DNA of 36,064 bases, taken from contig CAYUVK010000050.1 in the NCBI GenBank assembly GCA_964448105.1, forward strand, positions 1-36,064, in the 5' to 3' direction. This DNA comes from CAVQBP01 sp964448105 (GTDB lineage Bacteria; Bacteroidota; Ignavibacteria; Ignavibacteriales; Ignavibacteriaceae). The notes below the pieces were generated by a model. The model saw nothing but the letters and a program-made list of their open reading frames with translations. It did not search any database and was not told where the DNA came from. Of this stretch, positions 17,213 through 26,620 are shown in pieces. The position numbers and the translations under genes are program-made. The number at the start of each line of letters is the position of its first letter. The stretch's first letter is position 1.

Positions 17213-18238
17213 CTAAAATTTAATACCGAGAGAAAAAGAATGAACAGCATTTAATCTTCCAAAATCCCTGTATGAATAATCAAACCGGAAAAGATCCTGT
17301 GAAAAAAGCATTTTGGAATTTATGCCAACACCAAATGTTAATCCCCCTTCGCGGTCAACTAAAAATAATGACTGGTATCCTCCTCTAAGAAATAGAAATT
17401 CCTTAAAAGAAAATTCTGCTCCCGTGTTAACACTCTCGTAATTATCATTAGGATGTAATGCATCCACTGCTATAGTCAACCTGTAATCATCCGATTTAAC
17501 TGCATTTGTTGATAGACCGATTCTAAAAATTAGCGGTAGATCCCATGAATCAAGATCTATAACATAAGGAATTCTATCATTCGAACCTTGTTTTGTCGGG
17601 TCGACACTTTCAAAAGTTCTTGTATCGCTCCCGGATAATTTCATTTTGGTCCCAAAATTCGAAATAGAAGCCCCAATAGTTAGGCCGCCTATTAAATCGG
17701 TTTTAAAAATAGTTCCAACATCAATGGCAAAAGCATTACTTGACATATGCCAGATTGATTCCTGTATATATTTGGCCGTAAAGCCTATTGAAAATCTTTC
17801 TGTTAAACTTCTTGCATATGAAATACCTACTGCAATATCGGAAGCACTGTAATATTCTCCTGTACCATCCGGCATCTCTACCGTTGTTACTTTTTCATCT
17901 CCCATAGATAATGAAGTAAAGCTGAACCCTATATTACCAATATCCCCTAAAGGAATTACAAGTGCGGCATAATCCAAATTAGTAGACGCCAGCCAATTTA
18001 TATGAACAACTGAAACTTCATTTTGAACCATGGCTGCTATCCCTGCAGAATTCCAATATAAAGCAGTAGCATCGTTAGCCAGGCTTACAAAAGCTCCGCC
18101 CATTCCATTTGAAGGACCGACTCCTATTTCTAAAAAAGTACCTGAAGTTGTTCCGACTTTAGATACACCCTGGGAAAATAAGAATTCTGTTTTAAAGAGG
18201 TATAAAATTAAAAGTAATAGTAAAAATTTATTTTTCAT
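17213..18238 (-). CDS. PorV/PorQ-type outer-membrane barrel protein
   Basis: I choose the ATG at 18238 (341 residues). It has an AGAGG ribosome-binding-like site just upstream and begins a clean signal peptide (MKNKFLLLLLILYLF, cleavage near FSQG). A start eight codons further up would overlap the upstream gene's stop. The mature protein shows the PorV/PorQ (formerly UPF0164) signature near its start, GTFLEIGVGPSNGMGGAFVS followed by LANDATALYWNSAG. Alternating beta strands and a C-terminal aromatic residue (SLGIKF) indicate an outer-membrane barrel. PorV is the shuttle and attachment component of type IX secretion. This copy follows two genes for a TonB receptor and a T9SS cargo protein, so it may be a dedicated paralogue for that cargo. 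Confidence 0.85.
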   Translation of the reverse strand: MKNKFLLLLLILYLFKTEFLFSQGVSKVGTTSGTFLEIGVGPSNGMGGAFVSLANDATALYWNSAGIAAMVQNEVSVVHINWLASTNLDYAALVIPLGDIGNIGFSFTSLSMGDEKVTTVEMPDGTGEYYSASDIAVGISYARSLTERFSIGFTAKYIQESIWHMSSNAFAIDVGTIFKTDLIGGLTIGASISNFGTKMKLSGSDTRTFESVDPTKQGSNDRIPYVIDLDSWDLPLIFRIGLSTNAVKSDDYRLTIAVDALHPNDNYESVNTGAEFSFKEFLFLRGGYQSLFLVDREGGLTFGVGINSKMLFSQDLFRFDYSYRDFGRLNAVHSFSLGIKF

Positions 18239-18266
18239 AAAGACCTCTAAGAATCGATTCAAAATT

Positions 18267-21200
18267 TTATTTTATAACTGCAAATTTCCCAATCTTTTCT
18301 CCTTCATCTGCCTGAACATGAAATATATAAACACCGAATGCTATATCCATTCCGTCTTTAGAAACCAAATTCCATGGTTCCTGCCCGTTTGTAATATTAC
18401 TTTCATGATAAATAGTCTGTACTAAGTTACCGCTGATTGTATAAATCCTAATTGTGCATTTTGGCGGAAGATGAATAAAATAAATTCTCCTCTCCCCTCT
18501 TCCTACATCGGTTGTTCTGGGTTCCCATGATGCGGCGCCGGCATACGGATTAGGGACAACAGAAATGTTATTCATATCTGTTTTTACTTTTGATTTATCA
18601 AAGTAAGATGATTTTGTTGTAAACTGGTAATACTCGCCTGTTCTAAATGGTTTTGTTGTAACTACCTTAAATACATCTCCGGGTTGCGGTGAAATTTGAT
18701 TGGCAGGTGCAATTGTTGTATCCTTGAATAATGAAATAGACCACCCTACCCGAAGGTTCAAAAAATTTGTAGCTTTTTTGTTAATAGAATCACTGCAGAC
18801 AACAAATATTGCATCGCCGGCTGTAAACATATTGTCATTATCATTATCCCTGAAGATAAACTGGAAATGGTCGATTTCGTCAGTTAAATCTTTAACAATA
18901 ATATTGGAAGGAACCGGCTGCGAAAAACTCGAGGAAGGATATGAAGTATCTCCCTTCCCAGGTTCTGTTAATTGTATTTCAAAATCTGCAGGCAGTAATA
19001 TTTTTTTACTCTGATAAGCGGGGGCGTACCGGTCATCAAAACCTACAGGTACAATATAATTACTATTCCCCTTTAGCCACTTTGTCTGTTCCGGAATAAT
19101 TTTTACGACAGTATCGTTAATCATATTAATAGAAAATCCATCAATAACCGGTGTTTGATATTCCATACCGTCAAGCCTTGTTAGGTGAATCAGTGTATCA
19201 CTGTTAGAATAATCGACTAATCGAAAGAGCGGATGCGGATTGTTATGAAAAGCAGTATTATCAACAAATTCTAACCTGTAAGTACTTAAATTTTTAACCA
19301 AACCGGGATTTAATACATCGATTTTTGCATAACCGGTTCCCGGTCCTGCCGAATCAAAATTAACAATATTTGGAGGGACATATCCTGCAGCAGGTGCATT
19401 TGGAGTTACAACTGCGGTATTTATATCTGTTTTAACCTTTCCGTTTATATCTACTTTAATTATGCTTGTTGTTTCTGTCGGTGGAATTCCCTCAACTTCG
19501 CCCTTAATTGTTGTTGTTACAAAACCTTTATCATAGGCAACTACTGCATAATAATAAGTTTGACCGTTTTCAACAGTTGTATCTATATATGAATGTTTTA
19601 ACCCTGTGTCATCACCAAGGTTAAACATCGCACCATTCACGGCAATAGGATGAAGTCCTTTTACTCCATCAATCAGATCGAATTGGGCAATTGGTTTCCT
19701 AAAAGTTGCTTTTCCGTACGCATCAGTTATAACCTGGTCTTCGATAAAATTTGGTTCGGTTGAACGGTATATTCTGTAACCTTCAAAATTGTACCTTTGA
19801 TAAAATGCATCAAAGGTTTTTTCAGCCCGGTCATCCCAATATAATGTCACTCTTTGATTCCCTGCCAAAGCAGTTACTGTCGCTTTATCCGGGGGTTTGG
19901 CAAATCTATAATTAGCATTATATATTGATTGTATAGTTTTCTTTCTTCTAAATAGATCATCCCTATCTATTCCATATAACAAAGACATTGAGAAACGTTC
20001 AGTTTCACCGGTTTCTTCCTGTTGTCCGGTTTGCATTGAATAGGTATTTCTTCCATTCATATGGAATAAATAACTTGAGAAAAAATTTCCCAGGTTTACA
20101 CCTTCCAGAGTCTGACCATGTGGAGAAGGAAGACCTGACAGAGCTTTCCAATTTCTTTCATCATTATTCAAATCATAAGGAGTATGAACAGGAAAAATTA
20201 GAAAACCTGTTAGTCCAAGCTGATCCGATTCATCTTTATCCAGAATACCAAAATTAGGTTCTCCTTGTTCCGGTTTTCCGTCACCTTCCGAACCGTCCAA
20301 ATCAGGTCCGGTATATCCGTCATCAAAAGGTCCGAGTCCGTCTGCTCCAACATCATCATTTAAAGGCTCATCGTTGTCCCATTTCCCATTATTGTTAACA
20401 TCGGTATATGATCTCCAGTTTGCATTTTCATCTGCATCCCAATGTGGTTGCCAGGAATAGTTGTAAAAATTTCTAAAAGTTGTAGTATCTATTGCGGGAT
20501 TTCGCAAATAAGAATCCTGCCCAACCTGGGTTATAAATGCGCTCGCATTATTATCTCTTTTTTCATCCGTTAGACCATCATTATCATTATCTTTATTATC
20601 ATCGGCAATACCCGGACTCTCAAGAAATGCATAACCGCTGTATCCTACCGGGCTCCAGTGGCCCGGACTTCCGAACGATACGGTAGACCATGAATATGAA
20701 ATATCAAGTACTTCATTATAATCCCCGGCATTATTGGAAGAATTATCGTGTCCTCCGATTCCCCAATCCACATATTGAGCAAATAAAGTTTTAGGATAGT
20801 CTGTTGTAGTCATGTTGGTAATTTCATAATACCAGAAGATAACATCCTGAGCTAAAACTTGAGACCATTGGAAACCTCTTCCCCTGACCTGCATCCCCAA
20901 ACCTCCACGGCTTGGATCATCGGCATCGGGATGGAAATCATATTTTGAAATATATTCACGGTCCTCATTATCATCAAAAACAAAGAAAGATTCAAGGTCG
21001 GCATTTTTAATACCTTTACCAAAAAAACCATCCCACTGACCATCCCAATCTTCAGGTCTATCGGGCCACGTTGGTGGCCAGGTCGTAGGATCATCACTCC
21101 TGGCAACACTGTTTTGATAGAGTGCCGCATAACCCGGTAGAGCCCACCAACCGTATGTTACCTTAGTTTGTGGATCCGCCCTTGTGTATTCATAATAATT

Positions 21201-21512
21201 AGTTTCAAGCGGATGGAATGTATTCCCATTATGATTTACTTCCGATTGAACAATTACAGCTACTCCGTCAACATATGTATGCCCTGAACCCTTCGGCCAG
21301 ACTCCGCTTATTGTAGGCTGGTTCTGCCAGTCGGCTATTTCACCAAAATTATAAAATACAGTTTGAACCAGGTTTCCATCCATAATCCCGGATTTTGTAT
21401 TATTATGATTTCCTTTGTTTTTATCAACAATTCTCTGGGCATTTATATTTGCTGAAAAAAACAAAAATATTGCCGGAATAATAATTTTTATATAAATCTT
21501 ATTTTTCTCCAC
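18267..21512 (-). CDS. Large T9SS-exported protein with FN3-like and Asp-rich segments
   Basis: This 1081-residue protein starts at a GTG preceded by AAGGT and has a signal peptide (about 1-26, ending NINAQ). The N-terminal 280 residues are an aromatic-rich beta region (WYYEITNMTTTDYPKTLFAQ). Two Asp-rich, calcium-binding-like loops follow: DNKDNDNDGLTDEK near 304, and DVNNNGKWDNDEP with DDGYTGPDLDGSEGDG near 372-400. An FN3-like domain spans about 540-665 (NQRVTLYWDDRAE, EGYRIYRSTEPNF). The C-terminus from about 982 is a sorting-domain variant (ISVVPNPYAG, IRIYTISGNLVQTI, GVYIFHV, ending GKFAVIK). No catalytic domain is recognisable. Its place between a TonB receptor (25 bp upstream) and a PorV-like barrel (28 bp downstream) suggests a surface partner of the receptor, perhaps filling the SusD role. 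That is inference. Confidence 0.75.
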   Translation of the reverse strand: MEKNKIYIKIIIPAIFLFFSANINAQRIVDKNKGNHNNTKSGIMDGNLVQTVFYNFGEIADWQNQPTISGVWPKGSGHTYVDGVAVIVQSEVNHNGNTFHPLETNYYEYTRADPQTKVTYGWWALPGYAALYQNSVARSDDPTTWPPTWPDRPEDWDGQWDGFFGKGIKNADLESFFVFDDNEDREYISKYDFHPDADDPSRGGLGMQVRGRGFQWSQVLAQDVIFWYYEITNMTTTDYPKTLFAQYVDWGIGGHDNSSNNAGDYNEVLDISYSWSTVSFGSPGHWSPVGYSGYAFLESPGIADDNKDNDNDGLTDEKRDNNASAFITQVGQDSYLRNPAIDTTTFRNFYNYSWQPHWDADENANWRSYTDVNNNGKWDNDEPLNDDVGADGLGPFDDGYTGPDLDGSEGDGKPEQGEPNFGILDKDESDQLGLTGFLIFPVHTPYDLNNDERNWKALSGLPSPHGQTLEGVNLGNFFSSYLFHMNGRNTYSMQTGQQEETGETERFSMSLLYGIDRDDLFRRKKTIQSIYNANYRFAKPPDKATVTALAGNQRVTLYWDDRAEKTFDAFYQRYNFEGYRIYRSTEPNFIEDQVITDAYGKATFRKPIAQFDLIDGVKGLHPIAVNGAMFNLGDDTGLKHSYIDTTVENGQTYYYAVVAYDKGFVTTTIKGEVEGIPPTETTSIIKVDINGKVKTDINTAVVTPNAPAAGYVPPNIVNFDSAGPGTGYAKIDVLNPGLVKNLSTYRLEFVDNTAFHNNPHPLFRLVDYSNSDTLIHLTRLDGMEYQTPVIDGFSINMINDTVVKIIPEQTKWLKGNSNYIVPVGFDDRYAPAYQSKKILLPADFEIQLTEPGKGDTSYPSSSFSQPVPSNIIVKDLTDEIDHFQFIFRDNDNDNMFTAGDAIFVVCSDSINKKATNFLNLRVGWSISLFKDTTIAPANQISPQPGDVFKVVTTKPFRTGEYYQFTTKSSYFDKSKVKTDMNNISVVPNPYAGAASWEPRTTDVGRGERRIYFIHLPPKCTIRIYTISGNLVQTIYHESNITNGQEPWNLVSKDGMDIAFGVYIFHVQADEGEKIGKFAVIK

Positions 21513-21537
21513 GTTTTTTACCTTAAAATATTCTTTT

Positions 21538-24276
21538 TTAAAAATCTATTGAAGCACCAAGAATAATTTGTCTTGGTGATGAATAAAAATCGGGTCTGGA
21601 AAAAAATTGTGCTAAGGTATTTACACCACGGGGTACGGATTGAGCCCTCGTTAATTCAAGTGTATAACCGGCTCTGCCTGTATCTGTAAATATATCCAGT
21701 TCATTTGCTGTATCAAATAAATTATAAACCTTAAGAAAGATAGATAAATTAATTCCAGTAATATTAAAATATTTAGTTAAATAAAGATCTACATTGAAAT
21801 AAGTCGGCTTATTGGAACTGTTCTCCAACCCGGTTCTTTGATTCTGAAATGAGGGCGTGTAAGGAAGTCCCGAACCTAATTTTCCTACAGCACTTGCAAT
21901 AAAATTATCCGGATCACCAAGAGTGAGAGTAAAATTAAGGGAATGCCTTCTATCCCAATCCAAGGGCACCAGCACTTTATTTTCCTCAATCGGAGGAGAT
22001 GATTGAGTTTTATTAAATGCATCATTAGGATCCGAAGCACTCCCTTTTGCAACCTGGTATGTATAATCAACACTTGCACCTAAACCGCCTTCAAATCTTT
22101 TTTCAAGAGAGAGAGTAAGACCGGTAACTGAACCGTAATCTCTATTAACATATTTGGCAAATTTTTTAAAGTTGTTTTTCAAATGAATTTCAACACTCAG
22201 AAGATTCCGGATATCTTTATAATACGCAGTAACATTCACCCCGAGTACCGGTGTTAATTCCTGTTGCAAACCTAGTTCATACATTACAGTTTGCTGCGGT
22301 TTAAGGTCCGCATTCCCTATTACATTACCGATTAACTCGGGTAAATCGCCGCTGAGCGCTATCCTGTAATTCGGATTTTTATATAAAAATTCGAAAGGCG
22401 GGATTTGGAAGAAATGCCCGTAAGAAATATGTACCGCACCTTTATCACTGATAGGGTATGAAATTCCTACTCTTGGACTAATCTGTTTTTCAGAAGAAGC
22501 TTTTGTAAAATATTTTGAAGGAAACGGCGGTTTTAAGTCGTCCAAGACGGCTATTGAGTCAGGATTTGATAGTACTTCGCCATCAGGTTGAAAATAGTCA
22601 TACCTTACCCCGATATTTACTATCAGGTAATCCAATTCAATTTTATCCTGTATATAAGCTGCTAATTGATAGGGATGATTTTTATAAATATTAAAATCAA
22701 ATGAACCAGATTCAGGTAAATGAGGAACATATCCATTTGATGGTTCGACAAGCACTTCAAAATCTGTATAGTTCAAGGTATGAAATTTCGCTTCAACACC
22801 GGATTTAATTTCATTAGAATTATTAATTTGATCTGTAAAATCTAATTTACCAGTGTATGATTTTGTATTATGATAAAACTGCCAATTTTCTGTACCTCCC
22901 GTTAAAAAAGAATTTCCGCTTACATCTCTCATCCTTTCGGGTTTAACATACCGCGGATCAGGGTGTAAACCTGCAATACTATTACCTGAATGAAAATTTA
23001 CACTATTACCGGAAGCATCTAATAAAGGATAAACATATTGTTGAAAATCAGAATAATATAATGATCCAAGTACATCTAGAAATGCCGAGTTGCTGAAAAC
23101 GTGAGTATAGCTGATACTTCCTAAAAAGCTTGTTTGATATTTTTTGTAGTCTCCATCCGGGTTGAGCTTAAAGAGATGATCATAATCCTTATAATTATGG
23201 TCCTGATATAACCCTTCTAAAACGATTCCTTTCCCATGTCCAACTTTGAAGGATAATTTTCCTTGGAGTGTTAATTCTCTTGAAAAATTCATTGGGACAT
23301 TTGCACTATCCCCGGTTGCTCCTACATACCAATTGCTAGGATCATTAGCTGAAAAATTGGAAGAGTCGGAAGGATTAAAAATTCTTTTACCATATAAATA
23401 TCCGTCGTTACTTAAGTATCTGCCGGAAGCAAAAAATTTAATAAACCCGGATGTTCCGGGCACCGGACCGCTAAGATTACCCTGCAAATTATATGTCCTT
23501 GCAGGATGGAACCCTCCCATATATAGGTACAAATCACCTCTTCTGTTTGTAGCATAATCGCCTGAATAAGCCGAAAAGCCTCCGCTATAATGATCACCGG
23601 CAATTTTTGTAACCTGATTTACTACCCCCGATAAAGCCTCACCATATTCAGCATTAAAAGTTCCTGTTATTACTTGCAGTTCTTGAATACTATTTACATC
23701 TGCCTGCATTGTTGATTCACCGGAATAAACATCATTCACAGCTACACCATCGATCATGTATTTAACTTCCCCGAGCCTCCCTCCTCTAAAATGTCCGTTA
23801 ACTACACCTGCCTGTAAATCAATTACTGATTGTACATCTTCTACAGGCAGCATCTGAATATCTTTTCCGCTTACATTTTCCTGTGTTGAAGTCAAATCTT
23901 TTTGAACAAGAGGTTTTGAAGCAGTAACTACAACATTGCTAATCTCAATGGCTTCTTCACTCATTTGAAAATCAAGCTTTGTTGTTTGATCAACAGATAC
24001 TTTAACGTTATCAAAAGTAATTGTTGCATAACCAACCAATGAAGCTTTAACTTTATACGTTCCGGGGGGAATATTTAAAATATAATAGTTTCCATCTAAG
24101 TCGGTGGCAGAACCCATGGAAGAACCTAAAAGGATAATATTAACACCTATGAGTGGTTCACCGGATTTTTTATCTGTTACTTTACCGGCAATTTTACCGG
24201 TAGTTCCCCCGTATAAATTTGATTGAGCTACCAGAAGATATAAGCTTATAAAAATAATCTGTAAAATTTTTATCAT
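21538..24276 (-). CDS. TonB-dependent receptor with regulatory-like N-domain
   Basis: This 912-residue outer-membrane receptor imports large or scarce ligands using TonB energy. After the signal peptide (about 1-23), residues 25-110 are a carboxypeptidase-regulatory-like domain (GKVTDKKSGEPLIGVNIILL, DLDGNYYILNIPPGTYKVKA). A linker with NVVVTASKPL follows. The plug (about 130-230) includes MIDGVAVNDVYSG and AEYGEALSGVVNQVTK. The remainder is a 22-strand-type barrel ending in the outer-membrane signature ILGASIDF. The regulatory-like domain is typical of SusC-like proteins, but no SusD gene follows; instead the next genes encode a T9SS-exported protein and a PorV-like barrel. The gene appears to begin a new transcription unit after the hairpin at 24369-24398. 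Ligand inferred to be mannoside oligomers. Confidence 0.92.
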   Translation of the reverse strand: MIKILQIIFISLYLLVAQSNLYGGTTGKIAGKVTDKKSGEPLIGVNIILLGSSMGSATDLDGNYYILNIPPGTYKVKASLVGYATITFDNVKVSVDQTTKLDFQMSEEAIEISNVVVTASKPLVQKDLTSTQENVSGKDIQMLPVEDVQSVIDLQAGVVNGHFRGGRLGEVKYMIDGVAVNDVYSGESTMQADVNSIQELQVITGTFNAEYGEALSGVVNQVTKIAGDHYSGGFSAYSGDYATNRRGDLYLYMGGFHPARTYNLQGNLSGPVPGTSGFIKFFASGRYLSNDGYLYGKRIFNPSDSSNFSANDPSNWYVGATGDSANVPMNFSRELTLQGKLSFKVGHGKGIVLEGLYQDHNYKDYDHLFKLNPDGDYKKYQTSFLGSISYTHVFSNSAFLDVLGSLYYSDFQQYVYPLLDASGNSVNFHSGNSIAGLHPDPRYVKPERMRDVSGNSFLTGGTENWQFYHNTKSYTGKLDFTDQINNSNEIKSGVEAKFHTLNYTDFEVLVEPSNGYVPHLPESGSFDFNIYKNHPYQLAAYIQDKIELDYLIVNIGVRYDYFQPDGEVLSNPDSIAVLDDLKPPFPSKYFTKASSEKQISPRVGISYPISDKGAVHISYGHFFQIPPFEFLYKNPNYRIALSGDLPELIGNVIGNADLKPQQTVMYELGLQQELTPVLGVNVTAYYKDIRNLLSVEIHLKNNFKKFAKYVNRDYGSVTGLTLSLEKRFEGGLGASVDYTYQVAKGSASDPNDAFNKTQSSPPIEENKVLVPLDWDRRHSLNFTLTLGDPDNFIASAVGKLGSGLPYTPSFQNQRTGLENSSNKPTYFNVDLYLTKYFNITGINLSIFLKVYNLFDTANELDIFTDTGRAGYTLELTRAQSVPRGVNTLAQFFSRPDFYSSPRQIILGASIDF

Positions 24277-24322
24277 ACTTATTTCTTCCTTTCATTGAAT
24301 AAAAAATTTGATCTAGGAAATA

Positions 24323-24348
24323 ATGCATTCATCCAATTATGCATTCAT
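24323..24348. promoter_or_regulatory. Direct repeat upstream of TonB receptor gene
   Basis: ATGCATTCAT occurs at 24323-24332 and again at 24339-24348, 16 bp apart start to start, 47-76 bp upstream of the receptor start. Each copy contains the palindrome ATGCAT. It could be a regulator-binding pair, but nothing identifies the protein. Confidence 0.35.
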
Positions 24349-24368
24349 GTCTTTTATATATTCATCCC

Positions 24369-24398
24369 AAAAGGAGTGGTCATTTAACCACCCCCTTT
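24369..24398 (-). terminator. Terminator-like hairpin after the CBM-like gene
   Basis: On the minus strand a 12-bp stem (two G-U pairs) with a 6-nt loop forms 26 bp after the stop of the upstream gene. Its 3' arm ends in TTTT and no long T-tract follows. It is placed to stop or attenuate transcription before the TonB receptor gene. Confidence 0.6.
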
Positions 24399-24423
24399 GA
24401 GACAGAACGGAGGAGTTAGTAAG

Positions 24424-26569
24424 CTATTTCATTAATATCATTTTCTTAACCTGGACATTGTTTCCAGCTGTAACTCTATATATATAAATTCCACTTGATA
24501 CTTTAGTACCAAAATTATTATCACCGTTCCATACGGTATTATACACACCTGGCTTTTGTTCTGTATTTACAAGTGTCTTTACTTCTCTTCCAAGAATGTC
24601 ATATATTTTAAGAGTAACAAATGAATTCGAAGGAATTGAATAACTTATTTTTGTAGACGGATTAAACGGATTTGGATAATTCTGGAATACCTCAAACTTT
24701 GCAGGAATAAGCTTATCATTGTTAATATCAGTTATACTTCCTACTTTCTCAACTTCCAGATTGTCAAAATAAACTGTTCCTGTAAATCTTGAGTATATAT
24801 GGATTCTTGCTGATAATGCTATCGCATTCGGATCATCAGGTACTGTTACATCTACATAATATTTTGTCCAATCAAATGTAGTAACATTTGGAAATTGGAA
24901 TACCAGGTCCTGTGCTCCTATTTCATCATATGCAGAATTATTCATATACCCGCTGTGGAATATAGGAGTTAGTCCAACCGACCAGGTTCCCGGGTATTTT
25001 GCTGCTGAATCAGGTACTAAATCACTAGCTTTTACCCAGACGCTTATTCTAATAACATCTCCCGAGCCAATATTTGTCAATCTGGAAATATCATGAATAA
25101 TACCATTATTGTTCGAGCTAGTTTTTAACATTCCTTGGTTCAGCGGGTATCTCCTGGTTCCTACCCACGCATCATGTGGTTCCCTGTCAAACGGCAGTAC
25201 AAATTTCAGTGAATGAGTTCCTGTATAGGCAGCCTCTGTCGTTACTACCGTATTCTCAAATCCATTCGATAACTCTCCATCATTACCTCCTAACGGTGGA
25301 AGCCAGTAATTCCATCCCGTCGGGACTCCTACCTGTGTATTCCAATCCTGACCTGCCCAGGCTCCATTTCTTCCTATCAATATAAAATCATCTGCCCATA
25401 CCGTACCTGTCGCATTCTTCCCTGCTACAAACTTGATTACCGTATTCCAGGAATCTTTCGGCAATATAGTCTCTCCTACTGCGTTCGTATCTGCCATCCA
25501 TCCACTGCTGCTTGCCGTACTCTGGTCTATCGGGAGCTTTGTCTCTCCTATCATGGCTCCTGCACTATCATAAAATGTGTATGATATCCACCATCTCTCA
25601 TCATCATTGGCCGGACTGGTGTTTACATTCATTGTCTTTACATAGGCGCCTATCTTTATATCTACATCCTTATAATTCTGAGGTGACCATAAGTCTGTCA
25701 TATTCTCCGATATCCAGCTGGCTGAATCTCCTGTGGCTGTCTTCTCTATCTTCAGCGAATGGCCCATTGACCTGTACTGGTCGGTTGCCCAGCTTAAACT
25801 GTTCTCTCCAGGGTTATTGCCCATCGTCCAGTACGATGGCAAGTCTCCTTCAAAGCTACCTACTCCGCTTATCTGCGGTATATCCAATTTCTCTACATTT
25901 AGTTCATCAAAATATATTGTACCTGTAAATCTTGAGTATATATGGATTCTTGCTGATAATGCTATTGCTTTCGGATCATCAGGCACTGTTACATCTACAT
26001 AATATTTTGTCCAACCGAATGATGTTACACTCGGAAATTGAAATACAAGATCCTGTGCTCCTATTTCATCATATGCAGAATTATTCATATATCCGCTGTG
26101 GAATATCGGGGTTAGTCCTACTGACCAGGTTCCAGGGTATTTCGCCGCTGAATCAGGTACAAGATCACTTGCTTTTATCCATACACTTATTCGAAGTACA
26201 TCTCCAGGTTTTATATTTGAATCTATATTATTCAGCGGATATCTCCTGGTTCCTACCCATGCATCATGCGGTTCCCTGTCAAACGGCAGTACAAATTTCA
26301 GTGAATGAGTTCCTGTATAGGCAGNNNNNNNNNNNNNNNNNNNNNNNNNNNNNNNNNNNNNNNNNNNNNNNNNNNNNNNNNNNNNNNNNNNNNNNNNNNN
26401 NNNNNNNNNNNNNNNNNNNNNNNNCAGGGTTATTGCCCATCGTCCAGTACGATGGCAAGTCTCCTTCAAAGCTACCTACAGATGAAATTTGTGCATTTAT
26501 ATTTTTAGTAAATCCCAAAAATATAACCGGTAAAAGTAGCCATAAAAAAAGTACTTTTATTTTATTCAT
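24424..26569 (-). CDS. T9SS-exported tandem carbohydrate-binding-like protein (gap inside)
   Basis: One gene is split by a 100-N gap at 26325-26424. The right part encodes a signal peptide (MNKIKVLFLWLLLPVIFLGF, ending NINAQ) and the start of domain A (VGSFEGDLPSYWTMGNNP). The left part encodes the end of domain B, then a full A and B, then a T9SS sorting domain (VFQNYPNPFNPSTKISYS, ending KKMILMK). Both A and B look like jelly-roll carbohydrate-binding modules (paired aromatics, SLKI/SLKF, YFD..EVEK ends). No catalytic domain is seen. Replacing the 100 N by 576 bp, the length between the matching positions in the intact copy, restores one frame of 873 residues. Translation should be strong: AGGAGG lies 5 nt before the ATG. 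It probably acts as a surface glycan-capture protein. Confidence 0.8.
25149..26479 (-). repeat. Long intragenic tandem repeat flanking the gap
   Basis: The A+B module pair repeats with a period of about 1092 bp if the gap is filled by one copy. Positions 26425-26479 are identical to 25809-25863 over 55 bp, and 26241-26324 match 25149-25232 with two differences. Further along domain B the copies differ at many third-codon positions and one copy carries an extra loop (QGMLKTSSNNNGIIHDISRL). Confidence 0.8.
26325..26424. other. Assembly gap of 100 N
   Basis: The run is exactly 100 N, a common placeholder for a gap of unknown size. It breaks the reading frame (100 is not a multiple of three) and lies inside a long repeat, so a collapsed repeat in a short-read assembly is the likely cause. 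Confidence 0.95.
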
Positions 26570-26574
26570 ACGAA

Positions 26575-26580
26575 CCTCCT
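26575..26580 (-). promoter_or_regulatory. Consensus ribosome binding site
   Basis: AGGAGG on the minus strand lies 5 nt before the ATG at 26569. Most genes of this locus have weaker sites or none, so this one marks a highly translated product and fixes the start. Confidence 0.75.
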
Positions 26581-26620
26581 AAATATTTATTAGTATTAAT
26601 TATTTCACAAAATTTTATTC

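Noticed and set aside
18267..21512. The 1081-residue protein as a SusD homologue
   Set aside because: It lacks the SusD TPR-like helical layout and lipoprotein signal; it is beta-rich with a T9SS tail. At most it could be a functional analogue.
24424..26469. Frame running through the N gap and ending at 26469
   Set aside because: The gap length is a placeholder and shifts the frame. The real start is the signal peptide at 26569; the codons upstream of the gap in this frame are out of register.
25512..26582. Several plus-strand frames opposite the repeated module gene
   Set aside because: They are antisense shadows in low-complexity, Ser/Leu/Tyr-rich translation and repeat with the modules they oppose.
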